From an uncultured Arenicella sp. (lineage in GTDB: Bacteria > Pseudomonadota > Gammaproteobacteria > Arenicellales > Arenicellaceae), in NCBI GenBank assembly GCA_937974565.1, contig CALJWL010000047.1, positions 1 to 64,000 on the forward strand: DNA of 64,000 nucleotides, in the 5' to 3' direction. The notes below the pieces were generated by a model. The model made no database searches. It was not told the DNA's origin and saw nothing but the letters and a program-made list of their open reading frames with translations. Shown here piece after piece: positions 57,244-64,000 of the stretch. The translations under genes were made by a program, and so were the position numbers. The number at the start of each line of letters is the position of its first letter. Position 1 is the first letter of the stretch.

Positions 57244-57984
57244 CTATTCATCGTCGATTGCATCTATCTCAGCAGTCAATGCTTGGATATCGTGAATCAT
57301 ATAGCGTTTATTTTGCTTGCTTATAATTCCTTTATCGGACCAATGTCTAAATATTTGGTTCACTCGTTGCCGAGAGCCTCCGCTCATTTTCGCGAAATCC
57401 GATTGACTGATCTTAAAAGGCAGAACAATGCTTTCACCGTCTTGTTCCCCAAATAAATCGGTCAAGTGCAGTACCCGCATTGCAACCCTGGCTCTGAGTG
57501 GCCTAAATAACAGTGTTTCGATTAGCTTATAAAGCAATTTGGCGCGCCCAATCATATCAACCATAATGTTTCGATAAAATATCGCACCATTACTGAGAAC
57601 CGAGTCAATAACGGAAATGGGTACCAAAAGAACGGTCACTTCAGTTTTAGCACGAGCTTCTAGAGGCATCGGCGCCCCTTGATGAAACGCGGCTTCACCG
57701 AACCAGCCCCCTGTTTCCCAGGCAGTTAGCATAAACTCTTCTCCTTTGGGGTCTATGATTGAAATATTTACTTGGCCATCAACAATGCAAAATAAATTGT
57801 GTTGTTCATCACCAATTTTGTATATGAATTCTCCCGATTTGAAACTTTTAACTTTCGAGAGAGCAATAACACGAGAAATTTCAGAATCTGAAACACCTTG
57901 AAACCACCCACCCGTTGAAACACGCTCTAAGAGTTCGGCTTTACCCAAAGCCGTCATCTTAGTATTGACCTTTTTCTTAACCAT
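57244..57984 (-). CDS. Crp/Fnr-family transcriptional regulator
   Basis: A 246-aa regulator with an N-terminal cyclic-nucleotide-binding-like domain (about residues 25-145; GEFIYKIGDEQHNLFCIVDGQV, GGWFGEAAF) and a C-terminal Crp-type winged helix (about 170-240; ISQSDFAKMSGGSRQRVNQIFRHW as the recognition region). There are no FNR-type cysteine clusters. The ligand is unknown; the Arg/Ser pair that contacts cAMP phosphate in Crp is not clearly present. Targets are unknown. Confidence 0.9.
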   Translation of the reverse strand: MVKKKVNTKMTALGKAELLERVSTGGWFQGVSDSEISRVIALSKVKSFKSGEFIYKIGDEQHNLFCIVDGQVNISIIDPKGEEFMLTAWETGGWFGEAAFHQGAPMPLEARAKTEVTVLLVPISVIDSVLSNGAIFYRNIMVDMIGRAKLLYKLIETLLFRPLRARVAMRVLHLTDLFGEQDGESIVLPFKISQSDFAKMSGGSRQRVNQIFRHWSDKGIISKQNKRYMIHDIQALTAEIDAIDDE

Positions 57985-58211
57985 CGTTTTTAATTAAGCT
58001 TACCCGTTTATTGTTATATGACCCTCAATTTAGTCTTCGCGAGTATAGAACACTGACACTTGTATGTAACCACCATTTCTAACGAATCATTGTGTCAAGC
58101 ACGGCGCACCTAAGACCCTCAGATTCACCTTTATTGTAACGATGACTCATGGCCGCCACAAAAGACCAGAGGCTCACTCTGTCTCGACGTTAGATGGCTT
58201 AATCTTAGTTG

Positions 58212-58916
58212 ATGAACAGTCGTAAACAACACAACACCACTAAGCAAAAAGTCGTCATCTACGGCGGTAACGGATTCGTAGGAACCCATGCCGCACAAAG
58301 CATCGCAAAATTAGGCGGTGACGTTGTTTGCATCAGTCGCAGTGGGCACAAACCTCTGTACTTGAAAGACCAAAAGTGGAGTCATGATGTTCGCTGGTGC
58401 AAAGGGGATGCAACTCAACCATGCCCTGAACTGCTCAGCACAGCACATTGCATGGTTATTTCAGTAGGGTCTGCCCCAATACCAACTTGGTCAAAAAGCG
58501 CTTACGACGAACAGTTGTTTACCAATGGCATCGCCTGCGTGAATACAATAGAAGCCGCTCTTGGCATCGGCATCAAAAAAATCATTCTCTTGAGCGCGCA
58601 GATACCTTGGTTATTACGCACGGACAAATTCGCGTACTTCGAGGGTAAAAGAATGGCCAAAGAGGCGGCTCGCAAATTTTCCCAAACGTCATCAGAACAC
58701 CGCGCCATAGTATTAAAACCAGGCATGATTACTGGAAAACGGGTTCTGAAAAATGGCAAACACCTACGCCTTGATTTATGTACGGCCCCGTTCTCGACAA
58801 TCATGCCATGGCAATTTGTGTCGGTGGAAAGAGTCGCAAATCGCATTGCCGATGCAACGTTAAACCAAGACAGTTACTCTGACCAATATGTCGAAATTTC
58901 TAATCGGGAAATTTAA
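58212..58916 (+). CDS. NAD(P)-binding epimerase/NmrA-like protein
   Basis: A 234-aa Rossmann-fold protein. The cofactor loop reads YGGNGFVGTHAAQS (residues about 17-30), and the length and sequence resemble atypical/extended SDRs of the NDUFA9/NmrA group. The classical catalytic YxxxK is not clearly seen; YFEGKRMAKEAA takes its place. The ATG at 58212 (or TTG 58209) is used. Divergent from the Crp/Fnr gene. The substrate is unknown. Confidence 0.8.
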   Translation: MNSRKQHNTTKQKVVIYGGNGFVGTHAAQSIAKLGGDVVCISRSGHKPLYLKDQKWSHDVRWCKGDATQPCPELLSTAHCMVISVGSAPIPTWSKSAYDEQLFTNGIACVNTIEAALGIGIKKIILLSAQIPWLLRTDKFAYFEGKRMAKEAARKFSQTSSEHRAIVLKPGMITGKRVLKNGKHLRLDLCTAPFSTIMPWQFVSVERVANRIADATLNQDSYSDQYVEISNREI

Positions 58917-59354
58917 ACGCATTTACCCTCAGACTCTTCCGATTAATTAACTTTTACGTGACTTCCATCAGCTAAAGCCATTAAACTTAAACATAACAGC
59001 GTGCCGCAAACGACGCCTGTTGTTTGGTGGTTATTTGAGTGTAAGCGGCACTCAATCAAACCCTAACATTCAGCTATAAACTGTTTCAAACGAACATATT
59101 AACTTTATAGCGTTAACGTTAACCTTAGCACTCAATAACGGTGCTATAAAAAGAACACATTTTAAGAAACGCCTCACGGTTTAATTTTGAACGTATTTGC
59201 ACGCCTCAATACTGCACCAGCGGCCAGGCCTGCTCAACGTTAATGGCCTCAAACGATACTATTTAAGGCTTACGAGCCAGAGAGCGTTTAAAAAAAATAA
59301 TTTAACGTTCCCTAATCATTAAGTTTTACGAGCTTAAATTTATAAGAGGTAACT
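58917..59354. other. Intergenic region upstream of the formaldehyde dehydrogenase gene
   Basis: A 438-base stretch without a supportable gene. It contains the palindrome GTTAACGTTAAC (59112-59123) about 230 bases before the start codon, which may be chance in AT-rich DNA. No strong promoter was identified. Confidence 0.4.
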
Positions 59355-60464
59355 ATGGACACCAAAGCCGCAGTAGCTTTCGCCGCAGGCGAACCACTGA
59401 GTATCGAAACCGTTCAATTAGAGGGCCCACAAAAAGGTGAAGTACTGGTGGAAATTATGGCGACGGGAGTATGCCATACTGATGCCTTTACTCTCTCTGG
59501 TGACGACCCAGAAGGAGCCTTTCCAGCCATCTTAGGCCATGAAGGTGCTGGGATCGTCAGAGAGGTTGGCGCAGGAGTTATATCCTTAAAACCGGGCGAT
59601 CACGTCATTCCATTGTATACCCCAGAATGTCGAGAATGCGATTACTGTCTACACCCGAAAACCAACCTTTGCCAAGCAATTCGATCAACACAAGGTCAAG
59701 GCTTGATGCCAGATGGCACCTCACGATTCTCATTTCAAGGCAAACCTATATTGCATTACATGGGTTGCTCTACTTTCTCAAATTTCAGTGTGCTGCCGGA
59801 AATTGCCTTAGCGAAAGTAAGGGAAGATGCGCCTTTTGACAAAGTATGCTACATCGGCTGCGGCGTCACAACGGGTGTGGGTGCGGTGGTTTTTGACGCC
59901 AAGGTTGAACCAGGGTCAAACGTGGTTGTATTTGGTTTGGGTGGTATAGGCCTTAACGTAATTCAAGGGGCTCGCATGGTCGGGGCGAACAAAATTATCG
60001 GCATCGACTTGAATGAAAATAAGGTTGAAGTCGCCAAGCAATTTGGTATGACTGATTTTATAAACCCGAATAATGTGGGCAATGTTGTCGAAGCCATTCT
60101 TGATTTAACCAACGGCGGTGCTGATTATTCTTTCGAGTGCATCGGCAATGTAAATACCATGCGCCAAGCACTTGAATGCTGCCATAAAGGTTGGGGCGAA
60201 AGCATCATCGTCGGTGTTGCCGGGGCTGGACAAGAAATAGCCACCCGACCATTCCAACTGGTGACTGGAAGAGTGTGGCGAGGAACCGCGTTCGGCGGCG
60301 CCAGAGGGCGTACCGATGTGCCTAAGATAGTCGACTGGTATATGGATGGTAAATTAAACATTGATGACTTGATTACCCATAAAATGCCACTAACAGACAT
60401 TAACAAAGCGTTTGATTTAATGCATGAAGGAGCCAGTATTCGCAGTGTGGTTGAATTCTCTTAG
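59355..60464 (+). CDS. frmA: S-(hydroxymethyl)glutathione dehydrogenase / class III alcohol dehydrogenase
   Basis: NAD-dependent zinc enzyme that oxidises S-(hydroxymethyl)glutathione, the key step in formaldehyde detoxification. The 369-aa protein has catalytic-zinc ligands in GVCHTD and GHEGAG, the structural-zinc cysteines in [15 protein letters not shown], and the cofactor loop [12 protein letters not shown]. The ribosome site AGAGGTAACT precedes the ATG. No S-formylglutathione hydrolase gene follows, unlike many frmA operons. Confidence 0.96.
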   Translation: MDTKAAVAFAAGEPLSIETVQLEGPQKGEVLVEIMATGVCHTDAFTLSGDDPEGAFPAILGHEGAGIVREVGAGVISLKPGDHVIPLYTPECRECDYCLHPKTNLCQAIRSTQGQGLMPDGTSRFSFQGKPILHYMGCSTFSNFSVLPEIALAKVREDAPFDKVCYIGCGVTTGVGAVVFDAKVEPGSNVVVFGLGGIGLNVIQGARMVGANKIIGIDLNENKVEVAKQFGMTDFINPNNVGNVVEAILDLTNGGADYSFECIGNVNTMRQALECCHKGWGESIIVGVAGAGQEIATRPFQLVTGRVWRGTAFGGARGRTDVPKIVDWYMDGKLNIDDLITHKMPLTDINKAFDLMHEGASIRSVVEFS

Positions 60465-60598
60465 CGACATCAAAATATATATAGCCGAACTTAATCTGAG
60501 GTTAGGTTTGGCTATTTCATTCTACTGACTTTTCAATGTTCTAACATTAGCAGCCTAAATACGGCAACCGCCTTTCAAACCCAGACCTAGATTTGCCC

Positions 60599-61765
60599 AT
60601 GCCCGTCGTCCAAATATTTTTTCGTTTTTTAATGCTTGGTCTGGTTAGTTTTGGTGGGCCAGCGGCTCATATTGGTTATTTTCAAAAAGCGTTTGTCGAG
60701 AAACTGAAGTGGTTAAACTACGAACACTACGCCAAACTGGTTGCTTTGAGCCAATTCTTACCTGGCCCAGGGTCCAGCCAAGTTGGGTTTGCTGTGGGCG
60801 TACATCGTGCGGGGTTAGCAGGAGGAATAGCCGCTTTTCTTGGCTTCACGTTACCCTCTTTTACATTAATGCTGTTATTGTCCTATGGCACATCAAATAG
60901 TGATTGGGCTCACCTTATCAATGGTGCGACTACTGGCTTAAAATTATTAGCCGTGGTCGTTGTCGCCGACGCGGTTCTGTCAATGTTTAAATCTTTTTGC
61001 AGAGAGTGGCAATCTATATTAATCGCATTACTCACCGCCACGGCATTGTTATTACAAAGCAACCTCTTAATACAAATATCGCTACTCTGCTTGGCGGCAA
61101 TTGCCGGTCTGCTTATCTTCCCCTATTCGGCTAATAAAAAACATTCAAATACCCAAGGTATCGAAAATCGAGGTACTACGGTACGAGTTCAGTGGTTAGC
61201 ACTGACCTTGTTTTTCACGCTTTTTTTAGGACTGCCCTTGGTCTCTAAACTCTCAACACAGTTGGGTGTGTTCCACGATTTTTATAACGCGGGCAGCTTG
61301 GTTTTTGGCGGTGGCCATGTCGTCTTACCTCTACTTCAACATTCCGCTGGAGATGCCCTGACCCAAGACCAGTTTCTAACAGGTTACGCTGCGGCTCAAG
61401 CTGTGCCTGGCCCTATGTTTACTCTTGCAACATATTTAGGCGCACAATTAACCCCCAACCCCATCGTTGGAGCCGGTATCGCCACCGTGGCAATTTTCCT
61501 CCCTGGCTTGTTATTAATGGTGGCGTTTAAAGACGGTTGGGAGGCCATGCTCGAAAAACCAAGGGTTGCTGGGGCAACGTGGGGCGTTAATGCGGCGGTA
61601 GTGGGCTTACTTATGGCCGCTTTTTATCAGCCCGTTTTTACCAGCGCGATTTATAACTGGCAAACGTTATTGGCTTGTGTTGCGGGCTTTTTGGTAATAA
61701 GACTGACTAAATGCCCAATTATGATTTTGGTTATCGTGTTTACCGCTCTGGGGTATTGGCTTTAA
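60599..61765 (+). CDS. chrA: Chromate transporter ChrA
   Basis: Inner-membrane CHR-superfamily transporter that exports chromate or related oxyanions. The 388-aa protein is a two-domain, long-chain ChrA with about 10-12 helices. Each half carries the family GGP/PGP motifs (FGGPAAHIGYF and PGPGSSQVGFAVG; FGGGHVVLP and AVPGPMFTLATYLG). The ATG at 60599 is chosen over the TTG at 60593. The actual substrate may be another oxyanion such as sulfate. Confidence 0.92.
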   Translation: MPVVQIFFRFLMLGLVSFGGPAAHIGYFQKAFVEKLKWLNYEHYAKLVALSQFLPGPGSSQVGFAVGVHRAGLAGGIAAFLGFTLPSFTLMLLLSYGTSNSDWAHLINGATTGLKLLAVVVVADAVLSMFKSFCREWQSILIALLTATALLLQSNLLIQISLLCLAAIAGLLIFPYSANKKHSNTQGIENRGTTVRVQWLALTLFFTLFLGLPLVSKLSTQLGVFHDFYNAGSLVFGGGHVVLPLLQHSAGDALTQDQFLTGYAAAQAVPGPMFTLATYLGAQLTPNPIVGAGIATVAIFLPGLLLMVAFKDGWEAMLEKPRVAGATWGVNAAVVGLLMAAFYQPVFTSAIYNWQTLLACVAGFLVIRLTKCPIMILVIVFTALGYWL

Positions 61766-61795
61766 AGAGTCATTGCGCAGAGCTTCCATAGAAAA

Positions 61796-62857
61796 TTACT
61801 CATCAGTTTTGTCAACCTGACCCGCCTTAAGAGCCTTTAGTTGTTTTTCTAAACGTGAGACTTTCTTTGCTAGGTTAACATCCTTCACATAGTCTTTAAA
61901 TGGCTTAGGCGGTGTGCCAGCCCACATGCCAGGCTCTAACACGTCAGCGGTCACACCACAGCGATGCACCAGTATCGCATCATCAACAATGGTTTTATGA
62001 TCCAACACCCCAGTTTGACCAGATAGAATGGCGCGTTTCCCCACATTACTTGAGCCAGCAACACCACATTGCGCTACAAACAAGGCATCTTCGTCAATTC
62101 TAACGTTATGAGCTATATGGCATAAGGCATCTATTTTCACACCACGCGCTATGCGCGTAACACCATAGGTCGCACGATCAATATTTGAATTCGAACCTAT
62201 TTGTACATCGTCAGCAATGTGTACGATGCCAGTATGTGGAATACGATGATAGCAACGATCATGATCTTGAGCGAAGCCAAAACCTTCATTACCAATGATC
62301 ACGCCAGGGCGAATAATCACTCGCTCACCAATCACGCATTCATAACCGATATTAACCATGTTATGTACAACTGAATCGGCTCCAATATAAGCCCCATGTT
62401 CGATCACGCAATTGGCGCGAATTTGCACATTATCTCCTATCTCCACCCCTTTACCAATAACAGAATTAGGACCGATACGCACACCGCCACCAATACGAGC
62501 GGTATCGTGAATCACCGCACTCGGGTGAATGCTGGGCCACTCCAGATCGGCTTTATCATAATCAGCAAATTTCTGTTTACAAAGCGCTAAGGCCAGGCGT
62601 ACGTTCTTAACAACAATCAACGCAACCGATTCATCACGCACAAGGTCGGCAACTTTTTCAGTGGTCACTAACACCGCTGGCCCAAGTGAATTTGCAAACC
62701 TATTTTCTATGTCTTTAAATGGTTCAGCAACGAATATAAGGCTTGATGCACCGAACTCATCAATTGAGTCAAGACTCACAAAATTGGTTTCAAGATTGCG
62801 TGATAAAATAACTAAGTCACGAATATGGTCGTGAACTTGTTGTGCGGTAAAACTCAT
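61796..62857 (-). CDS. lpxD: UDP-3-O-acylglucosamine N-acyltransferase-like (LpxD)
   Basis: Adds the N-linked acyl chain in lipid A synthesis. From the ATG at 62857 (AGAGG nine bases upstream) it is 353 aa with an N-terminal LpxD-type domain (about 1-100) and a left-handed beta helix of hexapeptide repeats (about 105-320), ending in a coiled coil. The catalytic His is in LCHIAHNVRI, and the acyl-binding FGFA in GNEGFGFAQDHDRCYHRIPHTG. It stands alone rather than in the bamA-skp-lpxD-fabZ-lpxA operon, so it may be a second copy with a different acyl donor. Confidence 0.88.
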   Translation of the reverse strand: MSFTAQQVHDHIRDLVILSRNLETNFVSLDSIDEFGASSLIFVAEPFKDIENRFANSLGPAVLVTTEKVADLVRDESVALIVVKNVRLALALCKQKFADYDKADLEWPSIHPSAVIHDTARIGGGVRIGPNSVIGKGVEIGDNVQIRANCVIEHGAYIGADSVVHNMVNIGYECVIGERVIIRPGVIIGNEGFGFAQDHDRCYHRIPHTGIVHIADDVQIGSNSNIDRATYGVTRIARGVKIDALCHIAHNVRIDEDALFVAQCGVAGSSNVGKRAILSGQTGVLDHKTIVDDAILVHRCGVTADVLEPGMWAGTPPKPFKDYVKDVNLAKKVSRLEKQLKALKAGQVDKTDE

Positions 62858-63041
62858 GGGAACCTCTAATGGTTTTTCTCTCAATACTTAGAATCCTTCA
62901 GGGTGGAAATCATTACAATTTTCTTGATAATTTCATAGGTGACTATCACTAGCTGCCACTAACGAGTACGACTAACAGCCATAAGAGTCACTGTGAAGTA
63001 CTCACAGTACACGCGCCCAGCGACGATCACTTCACTAACCT

Positions 63042-64000
63042 TTATGGCACAGCACAATCATAATCGTCGATCTGTCGATTAAAACACACCATAAAATCGA
63101 ACTCTGAAGCATTCGATTTAGTGCATGCGTGTATGACCTCTCCCAACGGCGGGCGATCGGTTTTACTGCGCATCAATTTTTGATTCTCCACAAACTGAGT
63201 TTGCAAAATTAAAGACGAAACAAAGCCCTGTACATAACACCCAAAGGCGTCATTATGATCCTTAATAAATATTTTATCTGTTTTAATAAACCGGAGAGGA
63301 TCGTGTTGCCCAACCGAAAAGTGATTGGCTTTTTGTTTGGTTCCTGCGATACCGCAGCGCTCAAGATCGTCAATGCATTTATCCAAGTTCCAACGTTGCT
63401 TTGTTTTATCGTAGGATAAATAAGCGGTACGAAATTGCTCTAAATTGCCCACTGTATTGAGTGATAAAGCGCGTTCATCCAACACGATGGTTTTATGCCC
63501 GAGCTTACGCTTAAGTTTTTTAGGGCTTAATGGCGAGGAAACATTAACGTATTCACCCAACGGAAAAAATACGCGAGTCGCGTTGTCACCATCACTGCTA
63601 AGGACATGTAATAACGGTGGTTGGTGTTCATCAAAAACACAACGCGCCGCCGCTTCTTTTAGTAATACCGCCTTGTTTGCTTCTATCGCGGGGTTTAATA
63701 ATATGAGGGCATCAGCAAACCGATTAATTTTATTACAAATTGAAGGCTCATCACTAATCGACGGGTTTGCCTCTACCAAATTCTTTAGTAGTACGTCGTG
63801 CAATGCGGATAACACAATAGCCCCACCAAAACTGTGTCCGATGATGACATAGCTATTTTTGCTTAATCCGCTGCCAGTAATGCTGTTATCAGTGGGCGCA
63901 ACCCTGTTTTCTTGACGCAGAGCAGGTTGAGAAACTAATACCTGATGCAGCTTAGTAAAAACTTCAGTAGCTCCGCCTGCTCCCACCTCTTCAGCAACAG
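63042..64000 (-). CDS. Lipase-like alpha/beta hydrolase (truncated by window edge)
   Basis: The C-terminal part of a serine hydrolase. It has the nucleophile elbow GHSFGGAIV followed by a helical lid, and several Cys residues (CNK, RCVFDE, RCGIAG, CYVQG, CTK, CFNR, DYDCAVP) that could form disulfides in the periplasm. The reading frame continues past base 64000 without a stop, so its start is not in the window. The Asp/His of the triad are not certain. The final residues AVP directly precede a stop at 63042. Confidence 0.75.
   Translation of the reverse strand, partial: VAEEVGAGGATEVFTKLHQVLVSQPALRQENRVAPTDNSITGSGLSKNSYVIIGHSFGGAIVLSALHDVLLKNLVEANPSISDEPSICNKINRFADALILLNPAIEANKAVLLKEAAARCVFDEHQPPLLHVLSSDGDNATRVFFPLGEYVNVSSPLSPKKLKRKLGHKTIVLDERALSLNTVGNLEQFRTAYLSYDKTKQRWNLDKCIDDLERCGIAGTKQKANHFSVGQHDPLRFIKTDKIFIKDHNDAFGCYVQGFVSSLILQTQFVENQKLMRSKTDRPPLGEVIHACTKSNASEFDFMVCFNRQIDDYDCAVP

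Noticed and set aside
59112-59123. GTTAACGTTAAC palindrome upstream of frmA
   Set aside because: Short, in AT-rich DNA, about 230 bases from the start codon, with no second copy at a related gene.
1-64000. Search for prophage, insertion sequences, integrases or genomic-island edges
   Set aside because: No transposase, integrase, phage structural gene or long terminal repeat was seen. The tRNA end at the left edge is followed by ordinary terminator and host-type genes, with no attachment-site duplicate noticed.

Overview
The window reads as chromosomal DNA of a moderately low-GC, Gram-negative heterotroph, most plausibly a marine gammaproteobacterium of Alteromonadales/Cellvibrionales type. 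The support is a TonB-dependent receptor of the Xanthomonas/Caulobacter class, a secreted CBM20 amylase, an isomerase-pathway xylose operon, LpxD-type lipid A chemistry, DbpA, BipA, glutathione-dependent formaldehyde dehydrogenase and several secreted hydrolases. This placement is inference. I see no insertion sequence, prophage, CRISPR array or rRNA. One tRNA 3' end lies at the left edge and one gene is cut by the right edge.

Layout. 1-2.5 kb: tRNA end with terminator, then a secreted chloride-type alpha-amylase behind two TACGTA-centred operator-like sites. 3.1-7.9 kb: phosphomannomutase/phosphoglucomutase, a ClC chloride protein, and an NfeD/stomatin pair. 8.0-15.5 kb: leftward xylose operon (xylB, xylA, sugar porter, Nudix-type regulator, periplasmic GH3 glycosidase). 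15.7-23.1 kb: leftward nine-gene polyamine/PspA cluster (AdoMet decarboxylase, lipoprotein, tandem DUF350 protein, membrane-fused aminopropyltransferase, YjfI-like, PspA/YjfJ-like and three less known proteins), led by a near-consensus sigma70 promoter inside a perfect inverted repeat. 23-34.4 kb: rhomboid protease, hydrolase, SDR, transglutaminase-like protein, secreted M14 carboxypeptidase, DUF1178 protein, BipA, an orphan HATPase membrane protein and a two-gene unit whose products share a RHIM-like motif. 35-41.6 kb: leftward molybdenum operon (methyltransferase, two molybdenum-storage-protein subunits, ModABC, MFS exporter). 41.7-51 kb: large multicopper oxidase, secreted gingipain-family (C25) protease, Na+/phosphate symporter with a small coiled-coil partner. 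51.2-64 kb: TonB receptor with the same paired operator as the amylase, DbpA, an SDR gene broken by one stop codon, Crp/Fnr regulator, NAD(P)-binding epimerase-like protein, class III alcohol dehydrogenase, ChrA, stand-alone LpxD and a truncated lipase-like gene.

How the genes work together. Amylase and TonB receptor, 50 kb apart, share operator sequence, orientation and spacing, so they probably form a starch/maltodextrin regulon under a regulator encoded elsewhere. The xylose operon links periplasmic release of sugars to uptake, isomerisation and phosphorylation. The molybdenum operon combines high-affinity import with protein-based storage although no nitrogenase gene is visible. The polyamine/PspA cluster and the RHIM-like pair are the best candidates for poorly described biology: the first suggests aminopropyl chemistry at the inner membrane tied to a PspA scaffold, the second a possible amyloid-type signalling or membrane-effector pair.
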